Shown piece by piece: positions 48,501-59,400 of a stretch of 64,000 nucleotides of DNA. Within the stretch, counting starts at the first letter, position 1. Every line of letters begins with the position of its first letter. The stretch spans positions 2,419,616 to 2,483,615 of the forward strand of contig CM072919.1 in NCBI GenBank assembly GCA_037013685.1, read 5' to 3'. Made by a program: the position numbers and the translations under genes. A model generated the notes under the pieces. The model saw nothing but the letters and a program-made list of their open reading frames with translations, did not search any database and was not told the origin of the DNA. This DNA is from Acridotheres tristis. Taxonomy: Eukaryota; Chordata; Aves; Passeriformes; Sturnidae.

Positions 48501-48733
48501 CTTCTGGTGGGGCCAAAGTAGGAGAAAGATGCAGAAGTCCAGGCATGTAGTCTTTGGGCCAAAGCAGAGTTATTGTCCTTCAGAGTCACTGATTTAGCTT
48601 CATGTGTTCCAGGAGCATCACAGATGTGCAGAACCTGTCGTTTGAAGCCTGTAGAGAAGTTTCTCTGCATAACCAATACGTGTGTGAAGAGAATCACGGA
48701 GTAGATGTTGTGAAACGCTGGTATTTCAACTGA
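42395..48733 (+). CDS. HAUS8: HAUS augmin-like complex subunit 8 (whole coding span, 10 exons)
   Basis: Microtubule-binding subunit of the eight-protein augmin complex, which recruits gamma-tubulin to spindle microtubules so that new ones branch from them. Ten exons join in frame to 368 residues, slightly shorter than the human protein of about 410. The N-terminus is basic and Ser-rich (KAKRRG, GGRIVQSRYLQFEKKDSKK, a run of seven Ser, KSKTKAR). In this family that segment binds microtubules. The C-terminal half (about 158-340) is mainly helical and charged (QREQEKLWELKREILLEERE), forming the coiled coil that assembles into augmin. The start ATG has context CACCATGT. An 11-codon upstream ORF precedes it. 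It is divergent from MYO9B, with start sites about 1.2 kb apart and CR1 sequence between. Confidence 0.94.
42586..42689 (+). CDS. HAUS8: HAUS8 coding exon 2
   Basis: GGRIVQSRYLQFEKKDSKKV then PKLPSSGVAQRKAEK. The R-x-V-x-SRY-QF block is the most recognisable HAUS8 signature. Acceptor TCTCAG, donor AAG|GTGTGC. Confidence 0.94.
42875..42977 (+). CDS. HAUS8: HAUS8 coding exon 3
   Basis: Ser-rich basic stretch: DASSSSSSSNTSLPSSKSKT then KARSVPSQKDETFA. Probably disordered and open to phosphorylation; that role is inferred. Acceptor TTTCAG, donor GCCG|GTAGGT. Confidence 0.9.
42978..43800 (+). other. HAUS8: HAUS8 intron 3
   Basis: 0.8 kb, nothing recognised. The other HAUS8 introns longer than 300 bases (44,469-45,081; 45,154-45,654; 45,814-46,629; 46,772-47,744; 47,887-48,612) are likewise featureless. 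Confidence 0.7.
43801..43914 (+). CDS. HAUS8: HAUS8 coding exon 4
   Basis: ADYSTLNQSGFEQGDLQSTL then GKMKLPDLDISAIN. The L-x-ST-L and LPDLDISAIN blocks are typical of the family. Acceptor CTACAG, donor AATG|GTAAAT. Confidence 0.91.
44380..44468 (+). CDS. HAUS8: HAUS8 coding exon 5
   Basis: DKSDPDKSSFSESASEGDSE then TKKVSRVADE. An internal GTAAGC at 44,448 is a possible alternative donor that would remove seven residues in frame. Confidence 0.87.
45082..45153 (+). CDS. HAUS8: HAUS8 coding exon 6
   Basis: 24 codons, ETDSQDLMAELESETLLFTF then LRIK, the start of the helical region. Acceptor CTGAAG, donor AAG|GTGAGA. Confidence 0.9.
45655..45813 (+). CDS. HAUS8: HAUS8 coding exon 7 (coiled coil)
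   Basis: 53 codons with EENVAKMEEEAETNLLML then EEKQREQEKLWELKREILLE, a clear heptad-like coiled coil. Acceptor AATAG, donor CAG|GTAAGT. Confidence 0.93.
46630..46771 (+). CDS. HAUS8: HAUS8 coding exon 8
   Basis: IEVLSPLVAVCEQFKEQYKN then FAASLDATRHELPIKNIHIE. Helical augmin-assembly region. Acceptor TTTCAG, donor CTTG|GTATGA. Confidence 0.93.
47745..47886 (+). CDS. HAUS8: HAUS8 coding exon 9
   Basis: ELGKQLMITQELLAEVMPNH then FGALKEFKEVSEQLSKGLQ. Acceptor TTCCAG, donor AAAG|GTAATC. Confidence 0.92.
48613..48733 (+). CDS. HAUS8: HAUS8 coding exon 10 (stop)
   Basis: SITDVQNLSFEACREVSLHN then VKRWYFN and TGA at 48,731-48,733. Acceptor GTTCCAG. Confidence 0.9.
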
Positions 48734-49265
48734 GTTTCTGTATTGTTTTACTACTGAGTAGGTATTAACTCAAAGCCAGCAGACTTTTTATCCTTTTACT
48801 TCTTGTGTGGACATACAACTTGGCCAGTTTTTCAGTGAAGCCAGCAGCAGGGCTGCTCACTGATGCAGGAATTGGAGAGTTGTTCTGCTGTCCCACAGGG
48901 AGACATCGCCGCTCGCTTTTAATGGGGATTTCTGTGACAGGTTTTCCATCCCTTTCTGAAAGGTAAATGATGAAAAGTGCTATTCGTGCCAGATCTGACC
49001 TGGGTGGTAATCTACAGCCTGAGCTGTAGATTGGTTGCTCACTGGACAGCTTCTGCAGGAACTCTGGTTTGTCCCATATTTCTGGGTGGGTACAAAGCAC
49101 TTGTTTGGAAGGAGCCTGGTCACTTTTAACAATTGAGAAATTTTGGTAACTGGTTGCCTAATTGCCTTGTAAATAAATTATTGAAATGATAAATGCTTTT
49201 GTATAAACCTGACTCCTCTAAGGATTTTATTCTTTTTAATAATAAAGACTATTTTCTACTGCTCT
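48734..49265 (+). other. HAUS8: HAUS8 3' UTR with poly(A) signals
   Basis: Two AATAAA hexamers follow the stop, at 49,172-49,177 and 49,241-49,246. The second is followed by T-rich sequence, so cleavage near 49,260 is likely, with the first as a possible shorter end. Confidence 0.65.
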
Positions 49266-52200
49266 AGCAGTAGCCTTCAAGTTTGAATATGTTCACTGAT
49301 CTCCTACAGCAGCTTTTGTTTCCATCTGGGCTTGCTTAGGGCTAATAGTGCACAGCCCAGTGATGCACCTGTACACACCAAGGGGTCCCAGTGGTCAGCC
49401 ATGAGCACCCCAAGTGCTGAGGCCAAAGGATTGGGAATGGGGAAAGAAGCCCCAAACCTGATTACTGAGTGCATGTGCTGTGCTAGGAATGTACAAGCCA
49501 CATCTTGACAATGTTTCTTCAACATCCTTTCCTTTTCTTACATGGAATGCATTTTTTTCTGGAAGATGTGCTATAACCTGCATTTTTTAACCCGTGGAAC
49601 CTCGTTCTGTAATGGTTTTTCACATTTCTAGCTTAAGCTGTGTCTATAAGGCTTTTTGGCCTACTAAGATACCTGGGATATTATCCTTGCACTCCCTCAG
49701 GTGCTGTTCAGACTTTCTTCTTGGCACTACTAAAGGTCTAACTAGATTCTTGTCTCATTTTATTTAAAATGAGGAGTAAATTAAGTGAGTGGATCAGTAG
49801 ATGTGCCACACCCATAAAACAAATTGTTCAGGCCCTCCTTGCATACAATACAGCATACAGTGATTTTTTTTTTTCTAGCGGCAGCTTCTCTCTGAACCAG
49901 TGTTATTTCAGGATATCCATCTGCTATTTCTTTTTCCTCACGTGTTCTGCACCTGGGAGTTCAACCCAGCACATCAGCAATAGGTGCTGGATCAAGCTCT
50001 GGAGCAGGAGCATGAGCTGCATCCATGAATTTGGCCACTGGATGGGGAGCTTTGCCCGGCAAAGTCAGCTTGGCTGTGAATGTGTGGGCTGGCTCATTTT
50101 GTGGATGGAGATGTGGGTAGAAAGGCTCCAATATGGTCAAACTGGTTTGGATTATTGCTGGGCTGTGTGTCCTCACACCTTTAACCTCTTTATGATCAGC
50201 GAGTCAATTCTGAGACTGGAAGCTGGGAAGGGTCATCTTCACTTTCATATGAGAGGGGAGGGACGAAATTGAAATCAGTATTGCAGTGTCTTGATAATAA
50301 TGTCTCTGCACAGGCATATCAGAATGTCTTTCCTAGGATTCCTTTATGGTACACCTCACTTCTGCTCTGAAAAAGTATTTTTATTTTAAGAAATACTTTT
50401 GAATTAAACCCATCCTTTTCAGTCAAGTGACTTTCTACTATTGAATGTGTATACCTACACCCAAACGTTACTTAAGCAACAGCCAGCAATGCAGATTTTC
50501 CCTCGGAAAAGCGTTGGAATGCTGCTGGTTCTCGCCCCGGGGAGGTGCTTGCTGTGAGCACAATTACAGGCTGTAAATCTTGCGGGGGCAGTAGTTCAGC
50601 CCCGCTGCTGCAGGCGGCACTCGCTGCCCTCCTCGTCCTCCCACGAGGCAAAGGGGAGTCCTGGGGCTGAAGCCAAACTGCTGCTACAGAACAATTCTGT
50701 GCCCGGGGATGTGCGCTCATTGTTTCAGAAGAATCAGAGGCATTCGTTTCAGCATTCTGGCCATTCTTTAAACTGAGCACTTGTGTAATTCTTTGTACAA
50801 ATGGTACAACAAGTGTTAGCTAAAGCAGCTCATCCTCTCCAGGAAAGAGTTTTAAATTGGTTTGAACTGAGACTTTTTCTTCTTGATTTTCACGGATGTT
50901 TTCTCTAAGTGGACCTGTTTTGGCTCTTTGCAGAAGTGTTTTAGGCTCCTCCACCTTGAAATAGCCACAGAATTGGCTGCTGTCATTTAACACTGTACAA
51001 ACAACAACAACAAAGAACTGCAGAATCACTGGAGCAGGAGCTAAACAGATGTGACACCACTTATTTTGTATTTTCCACTTATTTTCTGACAATGTCACAT
51101 GCTCTAAATCAGTTGGAATCCTAAACAAACTAAGGGCTCTTTTTATTCAGGTTATGTGTCTTTTTTCCCCCCGTGGAATTAATAATGGTCTCTCTGCTGC
51201 AACTTGTATCAACATAGATTTAGTTTTGTTTTGTCTGAACTTGTGCAGTACTTATTACCTATTTATTCATCTTTTGGGCCAGAAGTTCTTCTTGACCAGT
51301 TGTTAACATTCCTGTGTGTTAAGGTGCTTTTGTGGGGAAAGGGACAATTTATTTCTTCTTCCAAAAACTGAAAGCAGTTGTGAATTGAGCCAGGTGGGTG
51401 AGAGCCTGGGAGGGAGGGGGAGCCCAGAAATGGAAGTATTTGTCTCTTGCAAAACTCTCGGTTGTTTAAGAAGAGATTGGCAAAGCTTTAGTCTGGTTTT
51501 GCCCTGCAGCTTGCCCTGCCCGGGTGCCGGTGTGTCTGGGGGAGCTGTGGCCACATTCTCGGTGCCAGACCCTGACCACCAGCTCGGGAGGGCTGAGTCA
51601 AGGCATTTTTTTGCTGTAATTCCTGTGCTGCCTGCAATGGGGGCTCCGGGGTCAAGGTAAGGCAGGATCCCTCCTGCCCGGAGTGCTCTGGGGTGGAGCT
51701 GCAGCTCTGGAAATCACCGAGGTTCGTTTGTCCCCTCCCCACACCCCAAAGCCCCCAACTCTTTGTTCACACGAGCTGCAAACGGAGCTGGCTCCGTGCT
51801 CATCAACAGCCAGCGAAGCAGCTCATGACCCCAGCAGATGTTTCTGCATTTTAGGCTAATGAGAACTTATTGGATTACTGCAGTCTTCCCTGCCTCGGAG
51901 TAAATACCACTTTGTTGGAGATCCGGAAATTCATCCTGAATATGATAAACAAACTGCTGGCTGGGCTGGGATTGCCAGGACATGAAAAGAGTTCCAGAGC
52001 GGCAGAAGATCTAACAGCTCTGAAATGCACCACTGAGCCACACCAATTAAGAGCATTTCCAGTGATTATGTGAGCATTCCTGTTCAACTCACAGAAATGA
52101 TTTTAGGTTGTTTCTTCCGCTGCATTTGTGTGTGGTCTGTACAGCAAGCACGAGGTTTGCAGAGTGGGCTCAAAATGCAGTTTCTTTTAAAATATTTCTG

Positions 52201-55200
52201 TGATGATGTATATATGCAAAAACCGAGTCTTCCTGTTAATTCAAGATCTTAAAATTTTCGATGTTATGGTTGCCCCTTCAGATATAACTTATTTTTTTAG
52301 TTTATATAGACAATGTATGTTTGGAGATGGCCTGCAGGATATAAAAACTTAATTCCTTTTTTTAATATCTCTTGCATATGAGAGGTAGCTCTGCTGTTTA
52401 GTCAGATTATGCATAAATTGTATTTCACCAGTCATGTAGGAGCTGAGAAGAGAATTGGGAAATTATTTCTTTCTAAACGTGTGAATGACAGTCCCTTCTG
52501 ATAAGCACAGCACTCTTCCTTCTAAATCATTCAAAATCCTCCATTTGAATGCTTTCCTAGTACTATTTCAGTCACTTTGTCAGGAATTAAAATGTTCTAT
52601 TACTGTGAAAGATCAGACTCTCCTGCTCTGTAGATGAATAATAACCATTTTTGACAGAGCTATTTAATAATTATGTTCTCAATATCATTATCCTGTTATA
52701 TGCTACTTAGATTACAGTCTTACTTGAAAAGAACTCTTTAATTATCCTTTCCTTATAATTTCTTTTAGAGATGTTTGTATTCCTGGGGGGCAGGATCAGT
52801 CTGGTTTCTGCCACTCTGTCTGGACTGATGTAGTTTCTGTTAAACCATTTTCCTCAGTGCTGGTGAGGTGCAGGAGTGTGGCAAAGCCTGGACACTTATT
52901 TTGCTGTTATCAGTTTCTACTTTTGCTATCTCTGTTTGGCTGTCACAGAAACATGAAGGGAGAACAAAACTCAGAGTTAAAGAATAGGTGTGGTTTTTTT
53001 ACCGTGAGTATTATGCTGTAAAAATTAACTAAGGCCTTGTTCTTGCCTGGTGGTGTGTAATGACTGAGATGAATGTTTTTCCATTGGGAAAGGGGGAGAA
53101 ATTATTCTGGAAATTGATGACTTTTTTATTTTTCACCCACCTTCTACTGAAATCTAGTGTGTACAGGACTTCACACAAAACTCAGTGATTAGTAGCCTTG
53201 GGTTTAGTACAGTATCTTTTATGTGCACGATTTACATGTATTAAAATCTTTAAACAAGTGAGAATTACCTTTTATACCTTAGGTGTCACGAGTTAGTGAC
53301 ACCACTCATGCTGAGGCACTTAGCAAGGGCTAATTATTAATTATTGATGGGCATGGTTCTACCACTTGTTTCCTGGGAATTGTTTTACTAATTTCAATCT
53401 GGCAATTGAGGTAGGGAGAATAAGCAGAAGGATTCCCAGCTGAGAGTGGCAGTACTTGAGAATTATTTATTTTTTGCTTGACAAATCCCTGTCTGATAAT
53501 TTTCACATTGCACAGCTTTTTTATGAGGTATTTGGGACCTGGGGGAGGATTCCTTCTCCTGCAGAGTGATGATGAGGCTGTACAAGTGATGAGGGTGTGA
53601 ATTAGAGCCGGGCAGACCCAATCCAGATGTATTCACACCTTGTTCTCTAAACCCCTGTCCCTCCCTCACCTTTCTGCCACCAGCACGGCCAACACCAATC
53701 CCCCACATGCTCTCAAGTGCCTGAGATTCCTAAGGCTTTATGAGGAGCAGAATTACGTTTTCTGTAAACGAAATAAAAATCTGAACTATGCACAGTGCAA
53801 GCGGGTGGGTGAATATGGCCCATAGATGTGACTGATGAATAGTTTTTATACATGAGCAGTTCTTACAGAACTTCCTTTTAACTCCTAACCATTACCAGAT
53901 GTGGGTTGCAGGCGGCTGCTGGAATTCCAACACCTGTTGCATCACACTGAATGGGATTCATTTTGGCAAGCACAGAAAATTCCATTTCAGTAAGTAAATA
54001 GTTTGAAATTATATCTAAAGCCTCCTTCTTTTTTTTTTTTTTTTTCAGACCAAGTTGATTCCAGCCTTATTTACAGGATTGCACATACCTTCATAATTAG
54101 AAGATGGTTTGCAGTCTTCAGAGGCTGTAATTGCCTGAGATTTCTTGTAGTCAGTAAATATCAAATGGAAAATCTTCACTTTAGGAGAAATCTCTCCTTT
54201 AAAAGAGTGAGCAACTCAAAAGGGCTGGACCCACATAAGGGTGATTTCTATCTGTGCTTTTTGAGATGTAGAAATACACATTTGTGTCTTATTCTGAAGA
54301 TGATGGAGCTCCATTTTAGAACTGCACTTGGCTGCATTCATCAGTCCATTGCTGAATCCTGTTGCTTGTTCAAAGCCCTTACCCAGAGCTTTCTCAAAGC
54401 TCTTTCCTGTGGTTGACAGGATGGGTGTTTAGTGGCATTTTGTGGGTTTTTTGGTACATTCCCCATAGACCTCATGTACAAGTCTGTAATGAACCATTTG
54501 TGGTTTGCTCTAGAAAGCCATGGATTGAGTGTAGAGGTAATTAACGAATTAATATTTTTGAAAGCATGATGCTGTTTCAGCCCAAACATACCTGATCTCT
54601 GCCATGCCATAAGAACAGCAAAGGTGCTTCATTTTCATTTTGCCTCCTTGAATCTTTAATTAAAGGATCCCAACATCCCCTGAAGTGTCACCCTGAGGAG
54701 AGGCTGGATGAGCACGGCTGCTCTGCAGACAGGGAAGCACCGAGGCAGGCAGGGTTCTGTGTTTGTAGCTGAGAATAGCAAGAAACTGGGAAACAATTTG
54801 GAGTTGGCAGATTTTTTCTTTGCCTGGGTCAGTTTGTCTTAAACAAAAAAAGTAAAAACCAACCAACCAAAACCTAAACCATTCCACTTTAATGTACTTT
54901 CTAATAAGTTCCTTCTTATAGTTCCTAGCTCATAATTTCCTTGGGAAGTGACCCCTGTCCTAGAGTCTCATCTAGTCTAATTTGCCAAAAAGTGTTCTTT
55001 TTCAAGGTTTGTTCTGCCTCTCCACAAAAATGAGAGTGCTGGTTTAGGATAGATTTAAGTAGGGAAATGTAGCCACATCTCACAGTGTTAGCCATTATTA
55101 AAGATAATCTGAATTTATCAAAAACTACTGAGTTAGTGACTTTATTCTTAAGAGAAGACATCAAAACGATTGTCAGTTTCACACAAGATAAAAATCTAAG

Positions 55201-55649
55201 CACTGCTTATGTGTGTAAGCCAGGTGTATGGGGGGAAAACGTTATTGAAACTGCCTACATTGAGGGTTTTTCATTTATTGCTGGGGCAAGGATTGCCCTC
55301 TGAAACACATCTGGGATCCTGGTGCGCCTGGGTTTTCTCCGGCAGGGATCAGAGGAATCATTCCTTGATGTCTCCATGCAGTGGCAGATGGCATTTGCTC
55401 TGTCACCTCGGCTCTGCTGTCGCCTCGGGTTTGCTTTTCCCGGTTTGTGTGAGCTCCGCTCTTGGGCTGCAGCCCTGCTCAGGCTGGCGCACTGAGAGCT
55501 CCCTCTCCTGTCCCCGTGCCCTGGAACCGCGGCACAGAGGGATGGAGAGGGACAGATTAGGGCCTAGGGAGCGAGGAGGATGGAGGAGCATCAGCGCTGG
55601 CACTGGGTTTGGGTTGGAAAGCAGTTCCCTGCAGTCGCTGAGGCTGAGT
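49266..55649. other. Intergenic region between HAUS8 and CPAMD8
   Basis: 6.4 kb without a firmly supported gene. Moderately GC-rich patches lie at 50,480-50,720 and 51,370-51,760, the first overlapped by a long minus-strand open stretch (50,472-51,128). The remainder is AT-rich, with T-runs near 49,866 and 54,030. Regulatory elements for either neighbour could lie here but cannot be read directly. Confidence 0.6.
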
Positions 55650-56430
55650 TACCGGGGCCGGACCGTTCCGTGGCACCTCGGCATCCGCGGGGCTCAGGAG
55701 GAAGGCGAGGAGCCGGAGCAGCGCTCCCGGGGAAGGCGAGCAGGGGCGGGCGGAGGTGAGGAGCGGCCGGGGGCCGGCGGGGCCGGGCTCAGCGCACCTG
55801 GGGCCGGGCGGGGCTGCGGGCGGGGGCGCGGCCCCTTCCCCTCGTCCCCTCCCCGGTGCGCGCTGTCAGGAGCGGGCGGGGAGCCGCAGACAAAGAGCCG
55901 GGGCCGGGGCCGAGCGGGCACCGGGGCCAGGAGGGGGCGGCCCGGGGGCGGGGACGCGGCGGGGGCGGCGGCCAGAGGCACCGGGGAGCCGAGCCCGGGC
56001 GCGGGGCGGCGGAGCCTCGGGCTGCGCTCGCCGGGAACAAAAGGCTCGTGCTGCCCTCGCCGAGCGCCGTGCCCGGGCTCCCGGCACCATGGCCGGCTGC
56101 GAGCCCCGCCGCGCCCGGGCGCTGCTCCTGCTGCTCCTCCTGCTCCTCGCCCTGTGCAGCCTGAGCGCTGCCCAGCCCCGCCAGCGCCAGTAAGTACCGG
56201 GGACCCGGCGACAGCATCCCCGGCGGGGGAGAACCGGCTGTGCCCGGCCGCGGCTCCGGGGGGTTCCGCGGAACAAAGCCCGCGGGGGTCGCGGAGGGAG
56301 CGCGGCGCTCCCCGGGTGTCCCCGCCGGTGCCGAGCGCGGAGAGAGGAGAAGGCGCCCGTGCCGAACCTGCCCCCGGCTGTCCCGACAGCGGCCGCAGAG
56401 CTTTTATCTGCCTGCAGTTATTTAAGGAAT
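55650..56430. promoter_or_regulatory. CPAMD8: CpG island, CPAMD8 promoter and first exon
   Basis: Extremely GC- and CpG-rich block around the CPAMD8 ATG, with a G-quadruplex motif at 55,933-55,965. No TATA box is evident. Several long open frames on both strands here are a consequence of GC content and were not called. Confidence 0.75.
56089..56189 (+). CDS. CPAMD8: CPAMD8 coding exon 1 (signal peptide)
   Basis: [11 protein letters not shown], then nine Leu, then [14 protein letters not shown] classic signal peptide: basic head, Leu core, and a small-residue cleavage site near SAA-QP. Donor GCCA|GTAAGT. Confidence 0.93.
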
Positions 56431-59400
56431 CCGGCTGCCGCGGTGCTGGGGGTGGTTGAAGGTGGCGTTGGGCGCTCCTGAGCACCGTGTGAAGATTTAT
56501 TTATTTATTTATTTATTTAGTAGGGAAGATCAGCCGGGGAGAAAGTCAGAGAACTTTCCCCGCACTTTTAGAAACTGAATCCACGGCTCTTCTCCAGTAT
56601 GCTTGGGTTAATTTTGATTAAGGTTTGCTTTGTTCTTTATCCCCGGGTTATTATAGCCCGTCAGCATCGTGAATAGCTGCATTAACTGTGTGCCACGAAG
56701 AACTTATTCTCACTTGCTTACTAGAAAATATTTCACGTCCTGCCAAGTTTTGGTGTAACCTGACAGAGCTGTGAGTTAAAAGTGCTTAAAGGATCTGTCC
56801 AGTCCCTGTCAAGTTAACTCTTTGATTGCCAAGTTAAATATTTAATTTTCAAATGCCACTTATTAAGTGATTTAAATAGTTGTATCAAGGGATTGATACC
56901 TCAGAAAGAGTTTCAGCGATTCAGAACAATGTGAGTACATGTGCTTCACATATGGCACTGCAGTGCTGGGCTTGTGACAGTTTAAATCTGATCATTTCAT
57001 CCTGAATGCAGCTGGTACTCTTTCTCCCTCTGTAGCTAATTCGGCTATCTCTCTTACCAAGGATTTGCAGGCTCAGTAGTAACTTTTTATTGTTATTTAT
57101 TACCATTCTGATGAATTTTCAAACCTGGCAGCCATAAGGTTTTGAATCTGCAAGTACCCCGTGCAATTTAACTCAAATGCCACAGAGTTCTGAACTTCCT
57201 TTGGGGGTAATGGGATCTCCATGGCAATGGGGCCTGCTGAGAGAGGAACATGGGCTTGGAATTTGATAAAAGATTACTTGGGGGCTGTAAAACACCATCA
57301 TCCTCATCCCAAAGTGATAATTAATCACGAGCTAAAGCAACGTGGCTCATGGGACTGTAGAAAGGAATGGGCTGAGAAATTTGGCTTGAAAAGGCATCTG
57401 AGGAATTGCCTCGCGTTTAAAAAAAAAAAAAAATCCTTTTGGGTAGGGGGGAAAAAAACCCCAGAAAGGTGTGTCATGAAGAGAATATAGATGTGTTGCT
57501 TCCAGCCCAGTGCATCGAAGAGCTCAGAGCCTGCAATGCTTTTAGCTGACAAGTTCATGGCACGGTGCCATTCACAGAGGAGTGGTGCAGATTCCATTCA
57601 GAAACTCTCACATTGCAGCATCTATGGGAGGTCGTTTTGGGTGGCTTTAAAGCTCTCTGTGTGCCTTCGAAAAATAATGCCTTTTGTAAACTGGCAGGAT
57701 CTAATTGTTTGGACAAGAATGTGGTGGTAGAGCTGGGAATTCGAGCCCAGTTTTGTAGCTGAAGTTTCTGGGCTGCTTCTGTATAAAACTGCAAGTTCAG
57801 GTGTGTTCCATGCATTGAGTCTGACATTTAGAAAGCTCCAAAAATCAGCTCTGAATCCCTTCACTCCTCCTATATGAAGCTGATCTATGAAAACGGAGCC
57901 ATATGATTGAGCCAAAAAATATCTAAATTGTTTCAAAGAAAGCATGGCTATAAAGCTCTATGAGAGGTTCAGGTACCTCCTTATTCTTTCATGAACTTTA
58001 GCTCTTTTATGATTAGCTGGTTGTATGTTTAGTTTGCTACGTGTACTAGATAAATGAATGTATTTACTATTAGAAATGCAATAAGCATTGATATATTACT
58101 GACTTTATTTAACTCCTAAGGATCTGTAAGCCATTTGTAGCCACTTAGGCTCTGTTTGTTCATTTACACATATTAGACTGCTGGTCCAACAAATGTGACC
58201 CTACAGGGGCAAATACATTGTGGTTACTGTGCTGCAAAGAGAGAGAAATGACAGCAACACACACGGAGCTCTTTGGGGAAAAAAGGCCAATTTATTGCAC
58301 AGACAGCCCGGATTTAAAGTGTGTTAGTGCAGCCAGGACAGGACAGGAGCTCATTGGATAATTGGGAAAAACATCCTTGGGACAGCACCTCAGGATGTGT
58401 CCCACGGGAAAGACACCAGGGGTTAATCTTTATTATGAATTCCACTCTGTTTTTCACCATGTTATTACTTTGGGAGACTTCCTCCCTAACTGAAGCTGCA
58501 GTCAGCTTGTCAGCCTGGGAATGGAGCTGAGAGTCAGGAGAAATCCAGGCCTGAAAAGAATTTCCAAGCTGCAACTCACCGGCTCTCTAAATGTGTGTAT
58601 CCACAATACATCACAGAGCATTTGTTCTTTTCTTTTTGCTGCACAAAAATTGTCTCCCCAATGAAGGTAACGTTGTGGTTGGGTAGCTCTTGTGGCTGTG
58701 CCTTGACTGACCACTTCCAATTGTGCTCCTCAGGGGTTATTTGATTGCAGCACCTTCTGTTTTCCGTTCTGGGGTGGAGGAAGCCATAAGTGTGACCATC
58801 TTCAACTCTGTCAAGGAGACCACGGTGCAGATCCAGCTGGTGGTCAAAGGAGAGCCGGTGTCACGGAGCCACGGAACAGTGCTGGGTGAGCTCCTGGGGC
58901 TCTCAACCTGACAGCTGCTCTAGGAGTGGACGTGCTGTGGGAGCACCTTGATACCTCCTAAAGAGTTGCTTTAGGTGATAATGGGATCAAACGAATTGAT
59001 TTGCTGCTGCTGCACCTTCTCAGTTGATTGTGCTAAAGTGGTTTTGGTGTGTGTGATCTCAAACACGTAAGGCTGAGAACTTTGGAACACCAAGACATAC
59101 AATATAACTGATACTCCAGACTTTTAGAGTGATTATACTTCCTTTTGATGCATGAATATTTATCAGTGGGGGTTATATAAAGAATGAGAAGTTTATTTTA
59201 AAGGAAAATATAACATCTACATCATCATTAATTTCTTCTCTCCAAAATGAGTGCTGGGAACACAATCTCCCCATCTTCAGGACTGGATGTTGCTGAGAGA
59301 GGTGATAATGTTTGTGTAGTTGGATAAGTCTTTAAAATCCAAGCCAGATACCTCTGTCATGTGAATAAAAGCAATGTGATTTGATAACATCCAACTTTAC

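Noticed and set aside
49769..50272. 167-codon frame downstream of HAUS8
   Set aside because: Starts inside AT-rich DNA with a T-run translated as Phe; no family or splice support.
55209..56459. 416-codon plus-strand open frame, with long minus-strand frames in the same place
   Set aside because: Caused by the CpG island. It crosses the real CPAMD8 start in another frame and has low-complexity Arg/Gly/Pro content.
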